From: Puccinia triticina
Taxonomy: Eukaryota > Basidiomycota > Pucciniomycetes > Pucciniales > Pucciniaceae
Direction of reading: 5' to 3'
DNA length: 64,000 nucleotides
Assembly (NCBI RefSeq): GCF_026914185.1
Contig: NC_070570.1
Span: 4,960,001 to 5,024,000, forward strand
Made by a program: the position numbers and the translations under genes. The notes beneath the pieces were generated by a model that worked only from the letters and a program-made list of their open reading frames with translations, had not been told where the DNA came from and did not search any database. Shown here in pieces: positions 34,748 through 44,249 of this stretch. Position 1 is the first letter of the stretch. Each line of letters begins with the position of its first letter.

Positions 34748-35760
34748 GTTTTGTTTTTTGTTTTGTTTTTTGTTTTGTTTTTTGTTTTGTTTTTTGTTTT
34801 GTTTTTTGTTTTGTTTTTTGTTTTGTTTTTTGTTTTGTTTTTTGTTTTGTTTTTTGTTTTGTTTTTTGTTTTGTTTTTTGTTTTGTTTTTTGTTTTGTTT
34901 TTTGTTTTGTTTTTTGTTTTGTTTTTTGTTTTGTTTTTTGTTTTGTTTTTTGTTTTGTTTTTTGTTTTGTTTTTTGTTTTGTTTTTTGTTTTGTTTTTTG
35001 TTTTGTTTTTTGTTTTGTTTTTTGTTTTGTTTTTTGTTTTGTTTTTTGTTTTGTTTTTTGTTTTGTTTTTTGTTTTGTTTTTTGTTTTGTTTTGTTTTGT
35101 TTTTTGTTTTGTTTTTTGTTTTGTTTTTTGTTTTGTTTTGTTTTTTGTTTTGTTTTGTGTTTTGTTTTGTGTTTTGTTTTGTGTTTTGTTTTGTGTTTTG
35201 TTTTGTGTTTTGTGTTTTGTTTTGTGTTTTGTTTTGTGTTTTTTGTTTGTTTTTTGTTTGTTTTGTGTTTTGTTTTGTGTTTTGTTTTGTTTTGTTTTGT
35301 TTCTTCTGTCTTGGTTGTTGTAGCGTGCGTGTGTGCACTAGGTTGTGATGAGCTGTCTGCCAGATTCCACAAACACCAGAGTTTGAGTTCAATTTGGACT
35401 CAGACTTTGAGGGTGGCATGGAACTGGCACTGAATCATATTTTCCAGTTATCTGTACTCTCAGATTTCCCACAACTTCCAAGTTCTAACCCCGCATGAGG
35501 ATCTCCCTCAGTTTTATGTTTTAGATCACATCCTAGCCGGCAGTATCCCCTGAATCCTCTTCTCTCAACAACAACACTGCCAACGTGCTTTCCTGCTATT
35601 GTAAAATCATCCCCCCCCCCCCCCCTCAACACTATTAGCTCCTTTTTCTCAACCCATCATCCCGGAGGGCATACGCAGCTCCCACTCTGAATTTACATTT
35701 CCCTTCCACCAGCTGCCTGCCATCTGACACAGTAGGAGTTCCCCATTTGCTCCCCTGAGC
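34410..35760 (+). repeat. LTR-like dispersed repeat, copy 2, with satellite expansion
   Basis: TTTATTTTCTCATTTTTTG text leads into the TTTTG array, then GTTGTGATGAGCTGTCTGCC, GAGTTTGAGTTCAATTTGGA, GGGTGGCATGGAACTGG, a C16 run at about 35610, and CATCTGACACAGTAGGAGTTCC near 35720. The order of blocks matches 48890-49620 and, at its end, 20440-21060. This suggests solo LTRs of one retroelement family, one of them greatly lengthened by the array. Confidence 0.45.
34579..35301. repeat. TTTTG / GTTTTGTTTTTT satellite
   Basis: A (TTTTG)n run to about 34740 passes into about 29 units of the 12-mer GTTTTGTTTTTT to about 35090, then into TTTTGTGTTTTG-type variants. All long frames here on both strands are artefacts of the period. 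Confidence 0.95.
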
Positions 35761-36238
35761 CAGGATGGAACCAGCAACCTCAAGATTTACAGTCTCGCCA
35801 ATTTGGATGGTTTTGAGATGCTTGGCAGTCTTTGTTTTCTTTTAAAGTTTTTCTTTTCTTTTCTTAGGGTTCAGTGGCAAGGGCACAGATATTAGAAGGA
35901 AGTCCCTCCAATATTGAGTTTTATGTGAGGATTTGCGCTGCACATGTTTCTTGAACTGATGGGTCTACCTTATACACCCTCATACATGAACCCAAGGTCA
36001 TGTGCAAATTGTATTTTTGTTTATAGTCAGCATTATTGGGAGGAAGGTTTACTGCAAGATTGGATATTGGACCTCAGCAATTGAGTTTACATTGACGTGA
36101 CAGTGTGCATGGGCACGCAAGACTTCAAATCACTAACTGTTTCCTAAGATCTTGGTTAGGAAGAAAAACCATCCTGCCTGCTATTTAAACTTAATCACCT
36201 GGGATTAGTTGGAGCTGGTGATAATTTGAAAACCTTGG
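35761..36238. other. Intergenic, no gene seen
   Basis: AT-moderate sequence with no frame worth calling and no clear repeat, ending at the target duplication of the next element. Confidence 0.4.
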
Positions 36239-36245
36239 GTAGACA

Positions 36246-36721
36246 CAACACTGGGTCGCTACGCTACGCTACGCCATTTCAGCGCTACGCGTTAGCGCAG
36301 CGGCAAAAAGCGCCCATCTATTTTGCATAGCGTTAGCGCGCTGTTAGCGCCGCTACGCTGCGCTAATTTTCAGCGGCGCTAACAGCGCGCCAATTCTTTG
36401 TTAGCGTTAGCGCGCCGCTATAGTCGCTACGCTACGCTGCGCTGCGCTACAGCGCTTTTAGCGGAAAAAAGCCCTTTTTTCCCGCTAGAGGCGCTGTAGC
36501 GCAGCGTAGCGCGCGCTCTTTTGCGCCCTGCATGTGTAGTGTTAGCGCAATTGCGCGCATCTGCGCTAACGCTACTCTATCAGCTAAAATAGCTGCGCAC
36601 CGCGTGCGCGTAGCGTTAGCGCATATGCGTGCAATTGCGCTAACGCTACGCTAAAAAATAGCGCATTTGCGCTGCGCTACGCTACGCTAACCGCTATGGT
36701 TAGCGTAGCGACCCAGTGTTG
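36246..36721. mobile_element. GCGTAGCG-rich TIR element, copy 2, 476 bp, 7-bp TSD
   Basis: The ends are CAACACTGGGTCGCTACGC and GCGTAGCGACCCAGTGTTG. GTAGACA flanks both exactly (36239-36245 and 36722-36728). The internal order of words is the reverse of copy 1, including the GGAAAAAAGCCCTTTTTTCCC core and GCGCCCTGCATGTGTAGTG. The length is identical to copy 1. Confidence 0.87.
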
Positions 36722-36856
36722 GTAGACATTACTAATTTGAATGTTGGCTGTAAATTATTTTACATGAGAAATATGATAAATAATCCAATAATTTAGCCGA
36801 GGGTATAGGCTGAATATCATTTCAGGAAGTACATTGAGTTTCTTGGCCCCTGGGCC

Positions 36857-36886
36857 CTGCAGCGGCGAAGCAGCCTTGGCCTCTAG
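36857..36886 (+). mobile_element. Helitron-like 3' terminus
   Basis: CTGCAGCGGCGAAGCAGCC followed by TTGGCCTCTAG and then T. The stem GCGGCGAAGC(A/C)GC and distance to CTAG|T repeat the terminus at 28197-28224. Confidence 0.5.
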
Positions 36887-36892
36887 TATCTA

Positions 36893-36919
36893 CTAGGGAA
36901 ATCGCGGCTGCGCCGCGGA
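36893..36919 (-). mobile_element. Helitron-like 3' terminus, opposite strand
   Basis: On the minus strand CCGCGGCGCAGCCGCG forms a stem and is followed by ATTTCC, CTAG and T. Its hairpin differs in sequence from the other three. It sits six bases from the plus-strand terminus ending at 36886, end to end. Confidence 0.45.
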
Positions 36920-38319
36920 ACATAGATCAAAACTGTAGAACGAGAAAAGGTCTGGCATAGCCAACAAAAACATACCAGAGATTCCCCTGAGCTATGATGG
37001 CTTGTAACGCACAGAATAAAACAGCCAAGGACCTGTCAGAACAATGTTGATCCCTGGTCTGGTAATGTGATCCAGTTTTTCCTGGAGTCCTGATTCCCAG
37101 ATTCAACAGTGAACATAATTTTCTGTATGATGCCGGGCTGCTGCCCTGCATTGAGGACAATTTCTGTGTCCTGATAATAATAATTAAGAACCGGGGGGTG
37201 CGGATATTTCGGAGGTCTGGCAAAGCTTGATCTTATAGAGAGGATGTAGAATTGTTGTTGTGGAGGGATGGATAATGGCTGCGGATGTGGCATATAGAAG
37301 TAAGAGGAATTGGGATCAAGAGGAGACATGGCGGAGGGATGACAGAGGAAGATAGAAGTAAGAGGAATTAGGATCGAGAGGAGACACGGCGGAGGGATGA
37401 CAGAGGAAGAATAGTGGTAACGGTAGGTGGAGGAATCGGCATAGCTGTGTGAAGATTTGTGATGGAAGACAATGGGTGTTCGTGCAGGTTGCAATAAAGC
37501 TTAGAAGTTTGGTATTTATGAGGTGAGAAGAGGATAAATTTTGGGACTTTTGAGAATTAGAGGCGGATTGGGTGTCAAGTAGTTTGCCTGGAAAAATTTG
37601 GCTGGGGAAGAGTCGGAGTAAGAAGCGGAAGCCGTAGAGATGATTGAATTTGGGGATGAGTTGTGGAAGAGTTTCCAATCCCAGTCATGATTGGGAGGAG
37701 GATTACGGACAGTAAAGTTGAGTTTAGCTTTCATTGTTTGGGGTGTTGAAAGAAGAATTTCCAGTCCCGATTTTGAAATAGAGGAGGATTCCGGATGGAG
37801 GAGAGACAAATTACTATGACTGGTTGGAATTGGAAGCACGAGAAAGTCAAATATCCGGATAAGGGGTGTGCAACCTGTTGGTTTTATCTGTAATGATTGA
37901 GGATAATGCATGACACGACTTCAAAAATCGGGAAAGGAATACACTGGATTCTTATAAGTTGAGGATTGTTGGATCAGGAAATAATAGCTAATGAAGACGT
38001 CAGGAGGAATTTGAATTGGGTAAAATTCATGATAGATTATGGTATTATTGGTTTGAATCAGATGAAACATCTGGGCATTAAACAAATGTGCGTGTAAAGA
38101 ACAAGAAACAAAACAATGGGCTGAGGAGTACAATAGAAATGAGGGGAAAAATAGTGGGTGCGATGGTGTTGTTGAGCAAGAGGTTTCGAAAGGTATAAAT
38201 AGAGGGTCTTTATGAGGAGAAATGGGCCAAGGCTCCGGAGTTCCAGACTCACTATGGAAGCCTTCAATATGGGGAAATGCTGCATTTTTTTTTTCAGAAA
38301 CTGGTAAATCTCTGTTTGG
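36920..38319. other. Region with overlapping minus-strand frames, no supported gene
   Basis: Overlapping minus-strand frames of 98-152 codons exist, rich in Ser, Pro, Tyr and Phe, but they overlap one another in different frames and show no domain. An imperfect tandem duplication of about 62 bp (GAAGTAAGAGGAATT..GGAGGGATGACAGAGGAAGA) lies at 37300-37425. The strand bias suggests an untranslated or retroelement-derived transcript at most. Confidence 0.35.
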
Positions 38320-38575
38320 GATCATGATTCAATAAATTATTTGGAATTTGTGGCACACAGGAACATGAATTCCAGGTCCCCGTATGACTGTACTTGTTTT
38401 GTTTCTAAATAGGTGTTCTCAGCATACAAGGAAGCTTCATAAAAATCCAAGGAAATTCGCAGAGGACCATCATAGGCCTGTCTATTGATTCATAAAAAAA
38501 AAGCTTGAAAATTTTGCTTCCTTCACCCACAGTGTCCAAAGTGTTTGGAAATGCACACACTGTACAGTGGGTTAT
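38320..38575. repeat. Inverted-repeat arm, right copy
   Basis: Reverse complement of 31216-31490 over about 250 bp, with matching order of GGAACATGAATTCC, ACAAGGAAGCTTC, GGCCTGTCTATTGATTC, CCAAAGTGTTTGG and CACTGTACAGTG. Identity is high but imperfect. Confidence 0.65.
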
Positions 38576-38874
38576 CCAAAGTTTTCACCTCCACAATTTT
38601 CAATGCAGAAGCTCAGGCCACAGACTTTGATTCATTAAATTTGCCACAAGGGTGGAAAAGAAGTTCCCAAGAATGATTATGAAATAAAAAAAAGTAAAAA
38701 AAAAAAAAAAAATGAAAAATGTGAAAATTATTCAAGGGCCTTACTAAAAAAACCCGGTTTTTCCGCGTTTACACGCTATGGTTAAAATTGCTGGCCCACC
38801 ATTGCCTGTAATCCATAGCAGTGGGGTGGCTTCAGAACATGAGATACATGGGATGTGTTGCGGGGTTAATAGTA

Positions 38875-38903
38875 CTAGAGGCCAAGGCGGCTTCGCCGCT
38901 GCA
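38875..38903 (-). mobile_element. Helitron-like 3' terminus, minus strand
   Basis: Read on the minus strand: GTGCAGCGGCGAAGCCGCC, TTGGCCTCTAG, then T. It is almost identical to 28197-28224. Confidence 0.55.
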
Positions 38904-40760
38904 CTATCATGGGATATAGTGTTGGAGCCAATTGCAAATTATGGTACCACAAATAGGTTTGGGTTTTTCAAAATTAATTAATTAACACTTGCTACAGATT
39001 CAAAAAGATACCCATGAAGAGAGCATGAATTATGAGGCCAATGGACATGTTACCATTTATATCTTTTGGATACCAAACATATGCACATAGAAGCCAATCA
39101 GCAGTAGATTGATTCACAGCTTTGTATAATGCATTCTCTCCAGAAGCTTGATTTTGCTTTTTGAGACCAGTTATCCAGCCACTTATCCAACCCTGGAAAA
39201 ACTGAAAATGTGTATGGTATATTGAATTCCTCACAAAAAAGGTGAAATTTTCATTACAGCTGAGGAGGTATTTATGTAAGAGGAAGAAAATTATGAGAAA
39301 CTTTCATTCTTCTGAACATCTCCACAAAATGATATGGTGTGAATTTGAATGCTAATTACAGATGAAAGATAGATAGAGATAAGAAAGGAACACTGTAGAC
39401 AATTGTGGTGGGGTCTGGGCCTCCACAACACAGTTGGCAAGGGCCATGCATAGGCACTGAGGATGGAACTGTGTCTGTGAACAATGATTTAGGTTATGTC
39501 TATGGTTTAGGCAAACACATCCCTTTACCCTAACACACTCAGGACATGCCTTGAAGTCCCGGAGCCGCACACTTTTGCCAAGGAGCAAATCCTTAGCAAC
39601 AAAAGAAACAAATGTTTGGGGGGGGGTTTTATAATGGCAAAGATGTTGAAAGGAAAAGCTTCATGTACACTGACCCCCAGGAAACCTTGTAAATGCTGAG
39701 GTTCTGCTACCTATTGCAGTTGATGCTTGTCTGGAGCTGCTTGAAGAGGGTCCTGAAGGTCTTTCTGTCCAGCTCCTGGTCATATTTGTGCACAAATATT
39801 TCATGGAAATGCCCTGGGATAAGCTTGTCCTGGAAAACATGAGTGTTGGTGAGGGCCTAGGCTGACCCTTTGTGAATGGTAACTACTGGGTTTTACCTCA
39901 GTTTGATGGGAAAGATGGGATCAAACCAATCACCCCTCCCATTCTGGCAACAAAGCTGACTTCCAAAGATGCCAAAGGCTGGTTAACGTTTATACAGAAG
40001 GGCCTAGCTCTATACAACCAGGTGCTTATGTTAACAATGTGATATTGCTTACTTTGGAGCTGTTTCTTGTGTTCTTTATTGATTGTTAGTATAGTAATAA
40101 TACCTTCAAATTCTTTTGATGATCTACACTCAAAATCTACTTTTTTGTAGTTGTTTTCTTTGCACTCCAAAGTTTCTGGAGTGAAGCTCTCTGCACTCCA
40201 TCAAGTGTCATCATGTGTACTCCAAATTCCGGTTGTGTAGAATAAACTGGGAGTGTAAGTGGAGTGCACAGTCTGCCACTCCAAATTTATTGGAATGGCT
40301 TGCTCAGTACTCCAAAGACCAATGACTCTGGAGTGCACAGTCCACCACTCCTGAATCTTTGGATTGGCGGACTGTACACTCCAAGGAATGATGGAGTGCA
40401 CTCCATTTTTGGAGTTCACATGGTAATTATTGGTAGTGCATGAAGGATGACCCAAAAAAGTGGCCTGTTACATTAATTTACGTGTGGTTCTCCTGGCCAA
40501 AGGAAATCAGAAAAAACTTCACAACAAAATCCTTGGATGATCAAGACCATGGCTGTATTTGAGAAAAAAATTGTTGATGATACCCAAAATTCTAAACCCA
40601 AATAGTTAAAAAGAAACAAAGGTTTGTACAGCTTTCTGTAAGTCAATTGAACATCAAAGAGAACCTAAGCAAATCTTGGGACTCAGAGGTGGAGATGTCA
40701 AGGGCGAGTCAACTGATTCAATTGATGATTTTTAAAAGTTTTCCTTTTCTTGATCATCTT
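38904..40760. other. Intergenic, with GAGTGCACTCC hairpin cluster
   Basis: No gene is supported. Between 40165 and 40430, GGAGTGCA and TGCACTCC words alternate many times (for example TGGAGTGCACTCCA at about 40390), forming a cluster of short hairpins. The rest is AT-rich. Confidence 0.4.
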
Positions 40761-43094
40761 TCAATTTTCTTTAGTTTGGATGATTTTCATGTATTTTTCA
40801 TTAAACCAAACATGCAACCTGTCATGCAGAAAACCAGATTGTCTTTTGATTTGAGGGGATTTCTTGTGATATCCAAGCTCCCTATCAAATCTGATGAGGA
40901 GCTCGAGCAAGCCTGAACTAGGAATTGGAGAATCTTGGAGGTCGGCTGCATGGTCAAACTTAAAGTCAAGCCTTTTGAACAGAGTCTTGATATTTGACTT
41001 GACTTCTGTAGGAAAACTGATCAGGTAGAGGCATGCCTGATGGGGGTCCACTCCGTTTGATTTCTTTTTGATTTTAGCCCAGGTATCATTGGCTAAAAGA
41101 TCAATCGTTGGTGCTACTTTGCTAACTTCTGCAGATTCGGGCTTGAATAGATCTGCTTGTGCCTTCATGGCATCCAGGACCGACTTCTGTACTAAACGCG
41201 CTGATTCCGACAACACGGCTTCCACCTCCGTCCCTGGTTCTCGTAATCCTAGTTCCTTACCCATCAGTTTTCTCAAGTGTTGCATTGCGTGGTTTCGATT
41301 GCGATTCAATGGATTTCTCATTGATATTCTTCCATCCGATAATCGTTCTATAATCCTGCTTTCTGCTTGTGTCAAATGGAAACTTTTTAATTCTGCAGTA
41401 GATACACCCCTAAATAATTCAGGTCGTGCTGATTCACAGATGAAATTTGAGATCCACAGAAACTTCTTCAAGACTTCATTGGTTGACGATGTCCTAATTA
41501 AAGTATCGCTTGTAATCTCCCTTCCCTCGTGCCACAGGTTGCGCCATACCAGCAGGATCCTTGCCCAGATCTCGACCTTCAGTGGTTTCATCAGTAATCT
41601 GTAAGCGAACGAGAGCAAGATATGATGTGATTGGTGTAAATTTTCCAATTCAAGCCGACAAGGAGCGTCCCACACCGCTTGCTGAAAGTGGATCGCCATG
41701 AAATGTGCAGCAAGCTTAGCTTTTCCGCACATCTTCGGGGGCTCCCACTCTAGAGTTCGCTTTGACAGGTTGTTCCAAAACTTATAAGTTTCGTCGCAGA
41801 GGAGGTGGGTCAGAATATGCACACAATTCTCAAGAAAATTGGTTGGACTTACCTCAGGTGTTCCATCATCACTGACAGGCGGCCTCTCAGGGATCATGTC
41901 CATCGGCGCAGTCGTTTGTAGGGTTTTACGAGACACGGGGGTCCGACTGTGATTGCTGCGGCTTCCATGAGGGGGTGGCCCTCGTCGATTTTGGGCGGAA
42001 ATAGATTTCACATACCGATTATGATCTGGTCCACTGTATATGAGTCGGTTTAGGGCATGGCTTTCCGCAGAGAAACTCTCTCGAGCTTGTTTCTGACTGT
42101 CTGTTCTTTCCTCAGGGGTGATGATAGCTACTGGCTGAGGGGTGTCACGGGCGTCGGTTTTGATTGGCGCTAGAGAAGTGCCCGATTGAGGATTAGACGT
42201 TGTCTTTTTAGATTCAATGGGAGGCGTTTCAGCTATCATATTCATACGCGACGCTGTTTGTAGATCGTTCTCAGATACCGGGCCTGGCTCCTCGTGGTTC
42301 TCTTCCAGGTTCGGTAAATTAAGCCTGGGCTTGCCGAAACGGGGTGTCGAGCTACGAAAGCTGGGGCTTGGGATACTTAAGGTGGACTGCTCTAAATCTG
42401 TGGCGGAAAGATCTTGATCGTGCCCATCATTGTATGGTCCGCTTAGTCTAGGACGGGTGAGAACGTGGTCTTCCTCAGGTAGAATCTCCCGAACTCGTTT
42501 TCGGCTGTTCGATCCTTCCCCAGGGGCGATGATGGCGACTCGAGGAGGCTCTTCAGAGGTTGACTGCTGTTCGTTGTGGGCGAAATGATCTTGAAGATAC
42601 TCGTCGGCATGGTGTTGGCCGAAGATGATTGGTCCTGGACTGTTTGGAACATCGCCTTCCTTAGCAATGGTGTTCCAATCTCGATCGCGCTCGGCTCTTG
42701 CTCCCCCAGGAGCGAGGGGAAACAGTGACAGAAGCTGGTCATGGGCTGACTGCTTGCAGTTCGCGGAAACAGTTTGAGGGTACTCCTCTCCACGGTATCC
42801 GCCTGTCAGTCGTCCTGGACTGGTCGGAATGTGGACATCATCTCGATTCCGGTCGTCCTTCGCTCCGCCAGCAGAGAGGGGAAACAGTGAGAGAGGCTCG
42901 GCGATTGCATTAAAGTTTTCCCGTTCATGGTTCTCTGGTCCCGACAGCGGGATGAAGTCAAAGCTACTGCCGGCCCGGTCGGTAAGTGGTTGGATCACTG
43001 GATTACAGGAGACTTGGTCAATGGCCCAAACGGACAGGAAAAGTAAAGTGCAATGCCGACGTTTCATTTTTGATGATTTCATTGAACGATTCAT
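40761..43094 (-). CDS. Paralogous secreted-type protein family, member C
   Basis: The longest member: exons 43094-41853 and 41780-40761, joined in phase 0, give 753 residues. The 72-nt intron between them has no stop and is a multiple of three, so an unspliced transcript would encode 777 residues. The start at 43094 (or 43067, MKRRHCTLLFLSVW) precedes a hydrophobic stretch and QVSCN, a likely signal peptide. Four repeat cores are seen: LSLFPLSAGGAKDDRNR, LSLFPLAPGGARAERDRDW, AIIAPGEGSNSRKRVREIL and AIITPEERTDSQKQARE. Two AETPP-type motifs follow. The C-terminal domain has FWNNLSKRTLEW, LLMKPLKVEIWARIL, VLKKFLWISNFICES and RLSDGR motifs. Function is unknown. Many KR/RK dibasic sites in the repeats could be Kex2 targets, which is a speculation. 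Confidence 0.87.
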   Translation of the reverse strand: MNRSMKSSKMKRRHCTLLFLSVWAIDQVSCNPVIQPLTDRAGSSFDFIPLSGPENHERENFNAIAEPLSLFPLSAGGAKDDRNRDDVHIPTSPGRLTGGYRGEEYPQTVSANCKQSAHDQLLSLFPLAPGGARAERDRDWNTIAKEGDVPNSPGPIIFGQHHADEYLQDHFAHNEQQSTSEEPPRVAIIAPGEGSNSRKRVREILPEEDHVLTRPRLSGPYNDGHDQDLSATDLEQSTLSIPSPSFRSSTPRFGKPRLNLPNLEENHEEPGPVSENDLQTASRMNMIAETPPIESKKTTSNPQSGTSLAPIKTDARDTPQPVAIITPEERTDSQKQARESFSAESHALNRLIYSGPDHNRYVKSISAQNRRGPPPHGSRSNHSRTPVSRKTLQTTAPMDMIPERPPVSDDGTPEVSPTNFLENCVHILTHLLCDETYKFWNNLSKRTLEWEPPKMCGKAKLAAHFMAIHFQQAVWDAPCRLELENLHQSHHILLSFAYRLLMKPLKVEIWARILLVWRNLWHEGREITSDTLIRTSSTNEVLKKFLWISNFICESARPELFRGVSTAELKSFHLTQAESRIIERLSDGRISMRNPLNRNRNHAMQHLRKLMGKELGLREPGTEVEAVLSESARLVQKSVLDAMKAQADLFKPESAEVSKVAPTIDLLANDTWAKIKKKSNGVDPHQACLYLISFPTEVKSNIKTLFKRLDFKFDHAADLQDSPIPSSGLLELLIRFDRELGYHKKSPQIKRQSGFLHDRLHVWFNEKYMKIIQTKEN

Positions 43095-43221
43095 GCTGGA
43101 GCTGGGTGCAGCAGGCAGAGGAAGGCAGCCCACTCTACTGGGCCAATGAAACTTGAATACATATATAGAACATTCCAGCTGAGATGCATCTGTCCTGTTT
43201 CCGGTGGAGCAGGGTTTTCCC

Positions 43222-43258
43222 CTGGATCCAAGCTGAGATCTGTTTCATGCTAAGCTTG
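43222..43258 (-). promoter_or_regulatory. Conserved upstream box of family gene C
   Basis: Read on the minus strand: CTTCAAGCTTAGCATGAAAC followed by AGATCTCAGCTTGGATCC, about 130 nt before the gene C ATG. It matches the boxes of B and D closely. A CTATATATG tract (about 43160) lies between box and ATG. Confidence 0.6.
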
Positions 43259-43262
43259 AAGC

Positions 43263-43603
43263 CGCAGAGCATTGGATGAGAAGAGTATTGGAGACCATTG
43301 GGCTATTCTTGTACTAAGACGTGAGTCAATTCCAGACCGGCAACTTGCCGCCGAACGTCGCAAAGGTCGACCCAACTTTGGGGTCCGGCCCCATGCTGCT
43401 CATTGCTTACACTTCACCCTGTGTTCCCAATGAAGCGTATAGATCCAACATTTTCTCCTTGCTCTCTAGTGACGGTTGAATAAGTAGATGAGAACTAGAT
43501 CAGGCTTGGAAACCATTTGGTTGTTCTGGTGGAGGGGCTCTGAATATCAGGTGAAGTCATGAATTGATTGGTGCCAGCAAAATTTGAGTTTGTCAATTAT
43601 TGA
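43263..43603. other. Upstream flank of gene C, no gene seen
   Basis: Mixed sequence with no frame worth calling; it may hold distal promoter sequence of gene C. Confidence 0.35.
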
Positions 43604-43714
43604 GAGCATTTCCACCGCGGGCCCTAAATCGGGGCCCTAGTTGGAATTTTCAGGAATTTACCGCCTCAACCCGACCCACCGCGGGCGCTATTTGCGTCGA
43701 AAATTTACGGCCGT
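43604..43714 (+). repeat. GAGCATTTCCACCGCGGGCC short dispersed repeat, copy 1
   Basis: A 111-bp block that is almost identical to 48723-48834. A weaker relative lies in reverse at 50880-50980 (GGTGGAAATGCTCT end). It is likely a short non-autonomous element terminus. Confidence 0.7.
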
Positions 43715-44249
43715 CCCTAAACTGGGGGTATGGTTCTGGTTGTCTGAAGTCTGTGGATCCCTCTGATGCGTGGGGGATCCTCACTTCAAAAATTTCAGTT
43801 TGCTTATGTAATTACATATTGTGATTCCAGGAATGCTTGGACAGATTTTTGAGCTGTGGACTCAAAATCATGGAATCCTGACATTTGATTCCAGGTTTTC
43901 AGTGTTCCTGCTGGGCAACAATAGGGGGCTGACATGCCAAGTTTGCAGCTGTGTTGGTCAGAAAACCAAAATTTTACCGGTGCTGTGGCTCAAAGGCCAT
44001 AGCTTTAGCCCACTGAAAATCTTGAATTGTTCAAGCTTAAGCGGAATCACAATATGTACAAGTGGTTGGCGCGCCTGGTACTCTGGGGCCTGTACCATAC
44101 AACATCTGTTTTTTTGGTGCAGGTAAAATATATATTTTTTGTGCTTTTCCGTTAAATTATGTTGAAAAACACATCTGAAAAAACAGGATGTGATAAATGT
44201 GTACCACAAACATCCCCAATACTCCAGAATTTCCACAATCAACCACCAC
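43715..44249. other. Intergenic, no gene seen
   Basis: Mixed sequence between two repeats; frames of up to about 100 codons have no recognisable content. Confidence 0.35.

Noticed and set aside
34460..35433. Six overlapping frames of 268-295 codons on both strands
   Set aside because: All lie in the TTTTG/12-mer satellite; periods without stops produce low-complexity FVLF- or KQNK-like peptides in every frame.
36927..38325. Series of minus-strand frames of 75-152 codons
   Set aside because: They overlap each other in different frames, have biased composition and no domain; a gene cannot be supported.
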